From NCBI GenBank assembly GCA_025060325.1, contig JANXBW010000001.1, positions 295,131 to 359,130 of the forward strand: DNA of 64,000 nucleotides. The letters are read 5' to 3'. A program made the position numbers and the translations under genes. Source of the DNA: Thermoguttaceae bacterium. GTDB taxonomy: Bacteria; Planctomycetota; Planctomycetia; Pirellulales; Thermoguttaceae. Of this stretch, positions 39,120-47,782 are shown piece by piece. Numbering within the stretch: the stretch's first letter is position 1; each line of letters opens with the position of its first letter. A model generated the notes under the pieces. That model did not search any database. It was given only the letters and a program-made list of their open reading frames with translations, and had not been told where the DNA came from.

Positions 39120-40751
39120 ATGTTTTCGTGCAGCGTGGGCGGATTGTGTGTGGTGGGCTCCCTAGCCGGCCTGCCTCTTGATGTTTCGGTTTGGGGGATA
39201 TGGAATCTCTTGTTGTGAGCCGGCCAACGTCCCTTGTTGCCCAACTGGTGGCCTTTGTCCGAGCCGTCCTATCTTGAGATCACGAATAAGGTCGGCCACC
39301 TTTTCCGGCGAAAAACGGAACCATAACCAGTGGAATAAAAATAGTCGTTTCCTCCCAATCCGCGTGCCTCATTAGTGGCCTCCGCAATGACTGCTAAACC
39401 CGCTGGGCCGGCATTTCTACGCGGACTAGCTCTGAGCCTTTCAAAAGCGGTACTACCGGGCGGACGGGAGGTTTTACGCCATTCCCCCAATAGGGCAACG
39501 GCCCCGGGAACGCGCGGAGCCGGAGGATCGCCTCGGAGTGGCTTCTTACCCTTGGGAGCCCTCTTAAGAGTTCCGCCCCAAGAAACACCCGGGGTGTGGC
39601 GCACTCGGCATGCCAAGCCCATCTTGTCACTGAGCCAACACGAATTTCGGACAGGAAGATCCACGGGTGCCAGTCTGAGCTGACGTCTTGCCAGATTCCT
39701 CTACGGGTGGATTACCACTACCCGCCAGGAGGAGCCAAACCCGGCAGTCTCGCTGATAAACCGGGCGCGGCATTTACCGGGGGAGTAGAGTCCCTGGAGC
39801 GATGCCGATCCCCCCACTACTTTGCCCAGGAGGCCCTGGATTGGATCCATTAACTCCTCGAGGTTAAAGACCAGAACTAATGTGCTACTGAATTTTGACG
39901 GTCCCTAGGAGGGGTCCTGTCACGTCCGCCAGAATGGGTTGCTGGCAAATCGTGTTTGGCCGCGGGAGCTCGCGAAAACACCAATCCAGCGGCGCGCAAA
40001 ACACTCCGCGAAGGGCCCCACCGTGGCAACTTTCCGATCTTGAAAGGAAAAGACACTCAAGTGGTTCTGCGGCCCAACGGAAACCCAAACTCGTCCTCCC
40101 GGCCGGCACTCGTCGCTATCCGCCACTCCTAAGCTCGGCGCACTCGGGAGTCGGCCGACTCGGACTGATAACCCAGCCCGGCAGGAAAGTGGGTTGAAAC
40201 CTTCGGCGTAAGACCGGTTTATACCCTCCGAGCAACCTCACTAGGCGCGTCGTCGCGATGCCCCGGTCTCCAGGGGAAGCCAGTCAATCGGAGGCAGGAC
40301 CCCCCGCTTTCGGTGGCAAATAAAGCGCCAGAGTTTCCTAACAGGCCAAACTGCCTCTAAACTAAGAAAGGATCGGAGGGGAAAACCCGGCGGTCGCAAA
40401 ATGGGGCCGCCTGCCGGGGAAACCGTTTGGTTGTGTCGGCTTCGCCGGGGTCCCGTACCTTCAAAGAGGGTAAGGGGCCCCGATAGGAACGGAGGGTTGG
40501 AAGGCCGCTGCAAATCCTAGGACGGCAGCGACGGGCGGGGGTCTCCAGGTGAAAAGCTCCGTAATTCTGACCGGGTAAAGTGGTGGTATCGCAGCCGGGA
40601 GCTGCCCTCAAAAGAGTCTGAGTCCACCGCCAACGGGAAGCCCCGGTGGCACACCCCGTCATCCCTCGCCCCTTCGAAAGGAGTGGATTGGGTTATCACT
40701 TTGGTTCGGATTTGAAGCAGGTTACCACACAGTTTTGGGGAGAGTGAAGGC
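39120..40751. other. Long gene-poor stretch
   Basis: 1.6 kb, the longest gap in the window. Frames of 70-130 codons occur on both strands but overlap one another, and none carries a domain or a planctomycete small-protein signature I know. No tRNA T-loop, riboswitch core or strong terminator seen. The end holds GGGGAGAG, the yebC ribosome-binding site. Confidence 0.5.
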
Positions 40752-41507
40752 ATGGCTGGACACTCGCACTGGGCAAGCATTAAGCACAAGAAGGCAGCTG
40801 TTGACGCAAAGCGAGGGAAGCTTTGGAGCAAGCTGTCGCGGGCAATAATCGTTGCCGCGCGGGCCGGGGGCGGCGACCCGGAATTTAACCCTCGGCTTCG
40901 CGCGGCTATCGAGGCAGCCAAGTCGGCCGGCATGCCCAAGGAGAATATTGAGCGAGCCATCAAACGGGGAACCGGTGAGCTAGAGGGCACCTCCTACGAG
41001 GAAGTCATCTACGAAGGGTATGGGCCCGGCGGCGTCGCTATCCTGTGCGAAGCCCTCACCGATAACCGCAATCGAACGACTTCCGAGATCCGCAAGTGCT
41101 TCGAAATGCACAACGGCAAGCTGGGCACCGCCAACTGCGTGGCGTGGATGTTCGACCGAAAAGGCCTTTTTGTGTTCGATGCTGGGGCTGTTAAAGAAGA
41201 CCTCGTGATGGAGGTGGCCATCGAGGCCGGCGCAGAAGACGTGAGGCGCTCCGGGAACAAGATTGAGGTGATCACCGCTCTAGAGGACTTTGAGAAAGTA
41301 AAGGACGCATTTCATCGCGCCAACATGCACCCGGAGTTAGCTCAGGTAAGCCGGATCCCCAAGGAAACGATCGACCTGGACGCCGATACTGCGCGCAAAG
41401 TGCTCAAGCTGATGGAGCGACTTGACGAGCACGACGACATTCAAAGTGTCTCGTCCAACTTCAATATCCCCGAAGAAGTGATGGCAGAGCTGGAAAAGGA
41501 GTCTTAA
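40752..41507 (+). CDS. yebC: YebC/PmpR (TACO1) family protein
   Basis: 251 residues, typical length. The opening MAGHSHWASIKHKKAAVDAK is the family signature, with YEGYGPGGVAILCEALTDNR and the three-domain layout intact. Members are DNA-binding regulators (PmpR) or, as TACO1 and recently YebC, relieve ribosome stalling at polyproline stretches. With the Pro-rich IF-2 and trigger factor in this genome, the translation role is attractive but unproven here. GGGGAGAG lies eight bases before the ATG. A terminator follows at 41547-41577. ruvC, a frequent neighbour, is absent. Confidence 0.96.
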   Translation: MAGHSHWASIKHKKAAVDAKRGKLWSKLSRAIIVAARAGGGDPEFNPRLRAAIEAAKSAGMPKENIERAIKRGTGELEGTSYEEVIYEGYGPGGVAILCEALTDNRNRTTSEIRKCFEMHNGKLGTANCVAWMFDRKGLFVFDAGAVKEDLVMEVAIEAGAEDVRRSGNKIEVITALEDFEKVKDAFHRANMHPELAQVSRIPKETIDLDADTARKVLKLMERLDEHDDIQSVSSNFNIPEEVMAELEKES

Positions 41508-41546
41508 CCTTCCCGAGCGAAGTCGCAGGAGATTTTTTTCACCGTA

Positions 41547-41577
41547 GCCGGCGCGCCAGCGAGGGGCCGGCGTTTTT
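41547..41577 (+). terminator. Terminator after yebC
   Basis: GCCGGC (41547-41552) pairs with GCCGGC (41566-41571) across a GC-rich loop, followed by GTTTTTATTT. About 40 bases after the yebC stop. Confidence 0.75.
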
Positions 41578-41764
41578 ATTTATTCACGGGGTGAATTTGG
41601 TCAATGCTGCCCGACAAAGCTGTCTGATCTCAAGGTTCAATCGTAAAGCAAAATCGGAATTAAACTCACTCACCTACAAGCGGTGGCCCGCATATTGTGG
41701 CGTTAGGGTCGAACTTGAGCGGCCGCCCGTCCCGACCCCTTCCCTATCTTGCACACGGAGACCG

Positions 41765-41872
41765 ATGAGCGAAGACTTTCAATGCTACAATTACAAAGAT
41801 AGTCGTGATCTTGCAGGATGTTTGTTCGCAAATTGCGGATGGGTCCACCAGGACAAACTCAAGTCGCAATAA
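41765..41872 (+). CDS. Possible 35-residue cysteine-containing small protein
   Basis: ATG at 41765 with GGAG at 41757-41760. The peptide starts MSEDFQCYNYKDSRDLAGC and continues LFANCGWVHQDKLKSQ, with Cys7, Cys19 and Cys24. The frame continues upstream to a GTG at 41591, but that part has atypical composition. Composition (balanced charge, aromatic, three Cys) looks protein-like rather than random. No family known to me. Preceded by the yebC terminator, so it would need its own promoter. Confidence 0.4.
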   Translation: MSEDFQCYNYKDSRDLAGCLFANCGWVHQDKLKSQ

Positions 41873-42161
41873 AGGGATTGCTACGTCGCCTTTTGCGCTC
41901 TTTGCGCAACGCCGCGGCACAACCAACGCCTATCGCGTACCCGCGGAGGATGAATCTGGGTAATCCCTGTTTTCGAAATTAGTCAACGCGGCGAGGCGCT
42001 CCCGGTACACTAGAAACCAGATGAGCCGGCCGAATTTGCAAACAGAATGCGTGGGAAAATCAGTCTCCGGTTCAGGCTCATCGTTCTGGCGGCAGAAAAA
42101 CACTGTTCCGGACCAAACGCACTACCAGTAAGCCCCAATTCGTCGGCGCAAAGTAGAAACT

Positions 42162-45100
42162 ATGTTTATCGCAAGGAACAGCACAGACCGACTGCCAGCA
42201 CATTTCTTTGCCAAGAACATACCGTTTATTTTGCGGGGCCGGAACAAGCAGACTGAGTTTCGCGGAACAAGGTTTGCCCGGTCGATCCATCTCCTTCTGC
42301 TGGCGATCTACGTTGGCCTTGTTGTAAATCCGGGCGAGCTTTGCGCTCAAGCTCCAGTACCAGGGCGGAGTGTGCCCTCCCTTCGATACTTCGCCACATT
42401 TGACCTGTTTTTGGATGGCGACTATCGCACGGCACTAAGGGTCTTCGAAGAAGAAAGCCGCGGTGCCATCCGCACACCTCAGGCTCGGTGGATCGACTCG
42501 ATTTGTTACCACACGATGCAGGGCGAGTGCTTGTATGCGCTCGGCCTCTTGGACGAGGCATTAGTCCACTATACCGCGGCTATTCAGCTTTATCTGAGTT
42601 ATCCAGATTTCCTCATGCGGGTGCAGTTCCCGAACACAATTGGACCTGCCACTACGCGAGCGGGGAAGCTCTGCCCATGGGGGGCAAGCCATCGGCGGAG
42701 TCAACCCGGGCAATTCCCTTCGGAAATGCTTATCGGGCAAGGCCGGCTTGACCATCGGGATGTACTGCGTCAGGGCGGTGTTGTTCAATACCCAGTGCTC
42801 ATTCCTGTCCGCGTGCAGGAAGTGGTTCGCACGCTTTCCTGGGCCATTTACCGCCGCACCGAGCTTCTTGGTCCACTGTCGCCGCACGATCCGTTGACAT
42901 CAGATCTCTTAGCCGTACTTAGCCGAAGCCCGGCCCTTCCCAACCATTGGTCCCAGGCGTGGATTGACATCCCCCATGCTTTAGCCCTGGTAGCGGCCGG
43001 TAAATCCCCCGAGGCAATCCCACTTTTGAATCGGGCACTTGTCGTAGCCGGCCAATATGATCATCCGTTGACGGGGATCGCGCTCCTGCAGCTGGGTCGA
43101 CTGGCTTTAGGGCGGGGGGACTTAGAGGGAGCGGCTACCCTTTTCCATGACGCAACCGTCTCGGCTTTTCAATTCGAAGACGGCCATTTAATGCTCGAGG
43201 CATTTCGCCACGCCGCTTTAACTCACCTTGTAGCAAATCGGCCAGGGGTTTTGCCAACATTGCAGCCAGCGGCAGAGTGGGCAAAAGTTCAGGACTTGCG
43301 CGCTTTGAGGGTCAACGTGCTTCTTGCCATGGCCGAGCAGCTCCTGGCGGGAGGTAAAACAGCCGAAGCGGCTGGCGTCCTCAAAGAAGCCGAGACGGCC
43401 ATCGCCCGACGGGAAATGGCCGAGGGTTTGCTGGGAGCGGAGCTGCGCTACCTGCAAGCTATCGCTGAATATCAACGCGGTAACCTGGCAGGTGGCGATA
43501 CTCTTGTAACCTCGGCCCTTGAATACATGCGTCGTGGCTCGCTGTGGCTTTTTCAAATTCGGCAGTTGGATACGCAGTTTATCGCCGGCAAGATCACTCC
43601 CCAAGGCCCGATCACGGCCAGGACGGCCATGGAGGTCTATGGCCAGCTTCTTCGCGACCCGGAAGCGAGCGACTGGATCTATCGTCCACTGGAAGCATTG
43701 GCCGTCACTGCTATACCCCACGTAAACTCCTTTGAAAACTGGTTCCAGGTAGCGCTTCAGCGAAAAGAGCCGGAGGCCGCCGTGGAAATCGCCGATCGGG
43801 CCAGGCGCCACCGGTTCTGGAGCCGGCTGCCATTTGGTGGACGACTGCTGGCCCTCCGCTGGGTCCTGGAAGGTCCCGAGGATCGCATGCCACCCGAGGC
43901 GGCCTTAGAGAAACAGCAACTGCTTGCTCAATTTCCCCGGTATGTCGCTCTTTCGCGGCAGGCCAACCAGATCCTTGCTGGATTGCGCCAGGGGCCTTTC
44001 CCCCTGCGTGGTGACGAATCAGATCGGGCAGTTAGTCAACAACTTGCCGAGCTTGCCCGGCTAAGTCAGCAGCAGGAGGCAATCCTGCGGGAAATGGCCT
44101 TGCGGCGATTTCCCGCCAGCCTGGTCTTCCCACCTCAGCGGACGCTCAAAGAGATTCGTGACCAGCTGCCCCCAAAGGCGGTCACCCTTGTCTTCTTCGC
44201 GGTGGGCAATGATATTTATGCCTTCCTCCTGGACAAAGAACAGTATGACACCTGGAAGATTAAGTCCACAGAGTTGTTAGAGCGTCGGCTTATCTCTCTC
44301 TTGCGGAGCTGGGGCCACTACGAAGCCAATCGGGAAATTTCCGTGAAGGAGCTATCGTCAACAGCCTGGCAGCAGGAAGCAGAGGGCCTTCTGCGAGCGA
44401 TTGTGGAAGGGTCTCGGGCGGATCTCTTGGCCGACTTTGCCGAGCTTATTATCGTCCCGGATGGGCTGGGGTGGTATGTACCGTTCGAAGCTTTAGGACA
44501 GACCAAAGATAACGAATTCCGAACTCTCATATCAACAAAGGGTGTGCGCTACCTTCCGGTACTTTCCCTGCTTGTTCCCACGCCGGCGGGCCGGCGGATT
44601 GCCTCTCGTTCCGTCGTCGTGCTTGGTCGGCTCCATCCTCAGGAAGACGAGACGGCAAGTAAGACTGCGTATGAATTACTTGCCCGTGGTCAAGCCGGCT
44701 ACTCGGCCTTATCGGGTAGCCTTCTTGCCCCCTCTGCAGTGGTCAAAAACATCATTGATCAACTTGTGGTGTGGGATGATCTGCGCGTCGACCAGGCGCA
44801 GCCGCTGGCCTTAACGCCGCTTGCTGCGGTTGCTCGAGGACCGGGCAACATGCTTTCCGATTGGCTTCAGTTGCCGTGGGGCGGTCCCGATGTAGTACTG
44901 CTCCCGGGATTTCATACCCCGATGGAGGCAACGCTGCGACGTGACCGGAGCTTGCCCGCCGGACACGAGCTTTTCCTTACTTCCTGTGGACTTATGGCTA
45001 CCGGCACGCGAACCATCCTCATTAGCCGGTGGCGCAATGGCGGGGAAACCTGCAGCCAACTTCTCCGCGAGTTCTTGCAAGAATTGCCCTACACTCCGGC

Positions 45101-45377
45101 AAGTGAGGCATGGCAGCGGGCGGTAACCCTCTCGACAACCTGGCCAATCAAACCCGAAGCCGAGCCCCGTCTGGCCCGATCGAACAACCCGCCGGAACTA
45201 ACGGCCGCCCACCCGTTCTTTTGGGCCGGCTATATGCTTATTGACACGGGCTTGCGACCGGAACCTCCGCCGGCAGAAGAGCCACCGGCCGTCCAAGTGG
45301 AAAAGCCGAAGGGTCCGCAGGCGCCAGCCGCCCCGCCACCGCAAGAGGACAATAGCGGCCCTCAAAAGAACCCGTGA
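42162..45377 (+). CDS. Exported TPR protein with a degenerate CHAT (caspase-like) domain
   Basis: 1071 residues. A long signal-like N-terminus has its hydrophobic core at ~43-58 (SIHLLLLAIYVGLVV) and a possible cleavage after LCAQA. TPR-like helical repeats span ~75-560 (DLFLDGDYRTALRVFEEES, QLGRLALGRGDLEGAATLFH). The C-terminal ~350 residues have CHAT landmarks: DQLPPKAVTLVFFAVGNDIY, IVPDGLGWYVPFEALG, GTRTILISRW and HPFFWAGYMLID. Where active CHAT proteases have His-Gly and a Cys (LSACNT), the aligned stretches here read LVVWDDLRVDQA and LLPGFHTPME, so the dyad seems lost. A Pro-rich tail ends the protein. I recall similar sequences across Pirellulales, annotated as CHAT proteins. Probably a binding or scaffold protein. 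Confidence 0.82.
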   Translation: MFIARNSTDRLPAHFFAKNIPFILRGRNKQTEFRGTRFARSIHLLLLAIYVGLVVNPGELCAQAPVPGRSVPSLRYFATFDLFLDGDYRTALRVFEEESRGAIRTPQARWIDSICYHTMQGECLYALGLLDEALVHYTAAIQLYLSYPDFLMRVQFPNTIGPATTRAGKLCPWGASHRRSQPGQFPSEMLIGQGRLDHRDVLRQGGVVQYPVLIPVRVQEVVRTLSWAIYRRTELLGPLSPHDPLTSDLLAVLSRSPALPNHWSQAWIDIPHALALVAAGKSPEAIPLLNRALVVAGQYDHPLTGIALLQLGRLALGRGDLEGAATLFHDATVSAFQFEDGHLMLEAFRHAALTHLVANRPGVLPTLQPAAEWAKVQDLRALRVNVLLAMAEQLLAGGKTAEAAGVLKEAETAIARREMAEGLLGAELRYLQAIAEYQRGNLAGGDTLVTSALEYMRRGSLWLFQIRQLDTQFIAGKITPQGPITARTAMEVYGQLLRDPEASDWIYRPLEALAVTAIPHVNSFENWFQVALQRKEPEAAVEIADRARRHRFWSRLPFGGRLLALRWVLEGPEDRMPPEAALEKQQLLAQFPRYVALSRQANQILAGLRQGPFPLRGDESDRAVSQQLAELARLSQQQEAILREMALRRFPASLVFPPQRTLKEIRDQLPPKAVTLVFFAVGNDIYAFLLDKEQYDTWKIKSTELLERRLISLLRSWGHYEANREISVKELSSTAWQQEAEGLLRAIVEGSRADLLADFAELIIVPDGLGWYVPFEALGQTKDNEFRTLISTKGVRYLPVLSLLVPTPAGRRIASRSVVVLGRLHPQEDETASKTAYELLARGQAGYSALSGSLLAPSAVVKNIIDQLVVWDDLRVDQAQPLALTPLAAVARGPGNMLSDWLQLPWGGPDVVLLPGFHTPMEATLRRDRSLPAGHELFLTSCGLMATGTRTILISRWRNGGETCSQLLREFLQELPYTPASEAWQRAVTLSTTWPIKPEAEPRLARSNNPPELTAAHPFFWAGYMLIDTGLRPEPPPAEEPPAVQVEKPKGPQAPAAPPPQEDNSGPQKNP

Positions 45378-45594
45378 GAAAGTCGACACGAACATGCTCG
45401 TACACCGCGATGCGGTGTTTTGATCTCCGAGTTGGTCCGGCTTGCCCACGGGTTATAAGGTTTGCTGCTACGGCCTCCTCGGTTACCCCAAAGGTTTCAG
45501 GGTATCCCATGCCAGCCTGATCCGAGGCGACAGGCCACACCTTTAGCCCCGGCTAAATGGCCAGCGCCACGCGGTTCCGGGGAGGGTCGGCCAA

Positions 45595-47625
45595 TTAGTT
45601 TGCTTCTTCAAAAACCAGATAGTCCAAACCGAACATGTAACCCGGGATCGCCTGCGGGTTTTTGCCCACAATTTCCACGGTGAGGATGTTCTCGCCGGCT
45701 GGCAAGTCGAAGACCCCGAGGGGGATCACCTCCGTATTCGTCACCGTGGGATTGTAAAGATCAATGGGCTCGCCCGCTTTCTTCCCGTTAATGTAAAGTT
45801 GCACGATTCCGTAATCCCGAGCTTTTGTCAACACAACTCCCACTCGATAGCGACCGGCTTCCTTGACCGGCACAATCACCTGGAGCTTGTCCCCCGGCTT
45901 AGCATCGGTCCACCAAAGCTGATCGTTATTTTGCCATTTGCCGCCAGGAAAACCGGCCATACCTTGTGTACGCACATTGCCCGGGGGCGTGCCCAGGATG
46001 GCAAAACCTCCTGCTTTCCGAGCCGGTACCCGGTAATAGTCATGCCGCTCTTGGACCGGCACAGAAGTGTAGGGATCCGTTCCCCCCGGCACCTGATACC
46101 ACACCACCGTACAGGCATAAAGTGTGCCCCGCTCCTCGTTGTCGAAGTACTTTTCAATACAGCCCTCAAGTGACTTCATAAACGGGATATTATCCACAAT
46201 GTGCCAGCGAAAGACCGATTGATGGCCCTGATTGTTCTGGGTCATTGTCTGACCGTGGTAAGCCCGCTGGAAAAGCCCGGGATGACACCAAGCATACCCG
46301 AAGTAATCTTCGGAACCCGTGCCGAATGTGGAAGGAAATTTCTCCCCATCCACAAAGAACTTTTCGTCCCCCTCTCCCCACCAGTCGCCAAGCGGGTTCC
46401 ACACATGGAGCATTACACCACAATATCGCCCCCGACCTTCCGTACGAAGCATCACCCAATCAGGCCAACGATCGGCAGGCAGACGATGGACATCCCGATG
46501 CCACTTGCAGTGGAAATACCCTAACTCGTCCATCGGGCGGGAAAGGGGGGCGTGAACTACCTCGTATGTCATCTCTCGAACAACGGAATCCTCGTTGACG
46601 AGCTCAAGCAATGCCTTCTTCCGGAAAGGCATGTACCAATAGGCATACCAAAAGTCGGGCGTCATACCAGTCACAAGGGAGCGATAGTGATTTTCCCCCG
46701 GCGCTGTGCCGAAAAAGTCCCCCACAGGCGCCCACACCGCCGGCTGAGGTTGATCATCCCAAGTGATGCGGAGGATAATCTTCCGCAAGGCCGCCATCTG
46801 GTCCTGCCGGTCCTTGGCCCACACCCGTCCGCGAAGGGCCGTGATCGCTCGTGGACCTTCTATTTCCAAAGCAGCCCGCTCACCAGGCTCCAGCCGTAAT
46901 GACCCAGACTCCACAAGCTCGCCATCCCGACGCCCCTTGGGATCCTCACCGAGGCGATTTGCGAAAAAGTCGTTGACACGCTGCAAATCGCTTCGGTGTT
47001 CTTCCGCTAACGCCGCCGAAAAAGTGGGCACTTTTGTCCCGGCCGGAAAGGTTACGTACACGAAGTGGAAATACCGGCCCCAACCCTCCTCGGCTACAAC
47101 CTTGCACGACTTTTGGTACGGAATGGGGAAATAAAGATTCTGCCCGCTTGAGCCGTGCTCATTGAGATTGTAAGAGAGTTGCGGGTAATCGAAGGGCTTT
47201 GTTTTTCCGTCGAAATAGTTTGCAAAGGGAAGGTCAACAGCGGGGGTGTCGGCCCCGTCTAAGTAAATCTTCACCCGGCCTTTCTCAGCCCGAGCCGACC
47301 AAATCCGCCAAATGCAGCCAGGGCCCTGCATCTCCGCCAGAATCATTGCCCCGTTTTCCCGCCGAATGAATTGTGGTCCGTCATCATTTGCTGCCCAGTT
47401 GACATACCGGCCAGTAGCCTCGTCATAGCGGCTTGCCCGATCGTAGCTTGACCACTGCGCACATCGCTCCCCCGGCTGCGGTAGTACCGCAAGCGCTTCA
47501 AGATCAAGCATCCTGTTGACAAGATCGCGATAACTTAGTTCCGTTTGAGCAACTGCGTGGACTGCTATCCCAAGCCATAACCCAACTGCCAGAACACTCC
47601 TTGCCGTTCGGAGCATACTGTTCAT
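45595..47625 (-). CDS. DUF2961 / glycoside hydrolase family 172 protein, exported
   Basis: 676 residues with a signal peptide (SVLAVGLWLGIAVHAVAQ). GH172 members include difructose-anhydride enzymes and arabinofuranosidases. Family-typical stretches: GPGCIWRIWSA near the N-terminus, PVGDFFGTAPGENHYRSL, YWYMPFRKKALLELVNE, GTGSEDYFGYAWCHPGLFQR. The C-terminal ~130 residues form an extra beta-sandwich-like module (AGRYRVGVVLTKARDYGIVQ, INGKKAGEPIDLY), probably carbohydrate-binding. GGGAG precedes the ATG. It is downstream of, and on the same strand as, a GH116-type glycosidase (157-base gap), suggesting a two-enzyme saccharide-degrading unit acting outside the cytoplasm. Confidence 0.9.
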   Translation of the reverse strand: MNSMLRTARSVLAVGLWLGIAVHAVAQTELSYRDLVNRMLDLEALAVLPQPGERCAQWSSYDRASRYDEATGRYVNWAANDDGPQFIRRENGAMILAEMQGPGCIWRIWSARAEKGRVKIYLDGADTPAVDLPFANYFDGKTKPFDYPQLSYNLNEHGSSGQNLYFPIPYQKSCKVVAEEGWGRYFHFVYVTFPAGTKVPTFSAALAEEHRSDLQRVNDFFANRLGEDPKGRRDGELVESGSLRLEPGERAALEIEGPRAITALRGRVWAKDRQDQMAALRKIILRITWDDQPQPAVWAPVGDFFGTAPGENHYRSLVTGMTPDFWYAYWYMPFRKKALLELVNEDSVVREMTYEVVHAPLSRPMDELGYFHCKWHRDVHRLPADRWPDWVMLRTEGRGRYCGVMLHVWNPLGDWWGEGDEKFFVDGEKFPSTFGTGSEDYFGYAWCHPGLFQRAYHGQTMTQNNQGHQSVFRWHIVDNIPFMKSLEGCIEKYFDNEERGTLYACTVVWYQVPGGTDPYTSVPVQERHDYYRVPARKAGGFAILGTPPGNVRTQGMAGFPGGKWQNNDQLWWTDAKPGDKLQVIVPVKEAGRYRVGVVLTKARDYGIVQLYINGKKAGEPIDLYNPTVTNTEVIPLGVFDLPAGENILTVEIVGKNPQAIPGYMFGLDYLVFEEAN

Positions 47626-47782
47626 CGCATAGACTCCCTTCCTTAAAAGGCCAAATTCCGTTAACTATCCGACCCAAGCGGTCTGTCCCTTGCGGCAATG
47701 GTGGCCCCGCCGCCGCTTTGGCAAGTACCTTTGCCGCGACAGCCAAGAGCCTCCCACCTCCCTAATCGGATTCACCTAGGGC

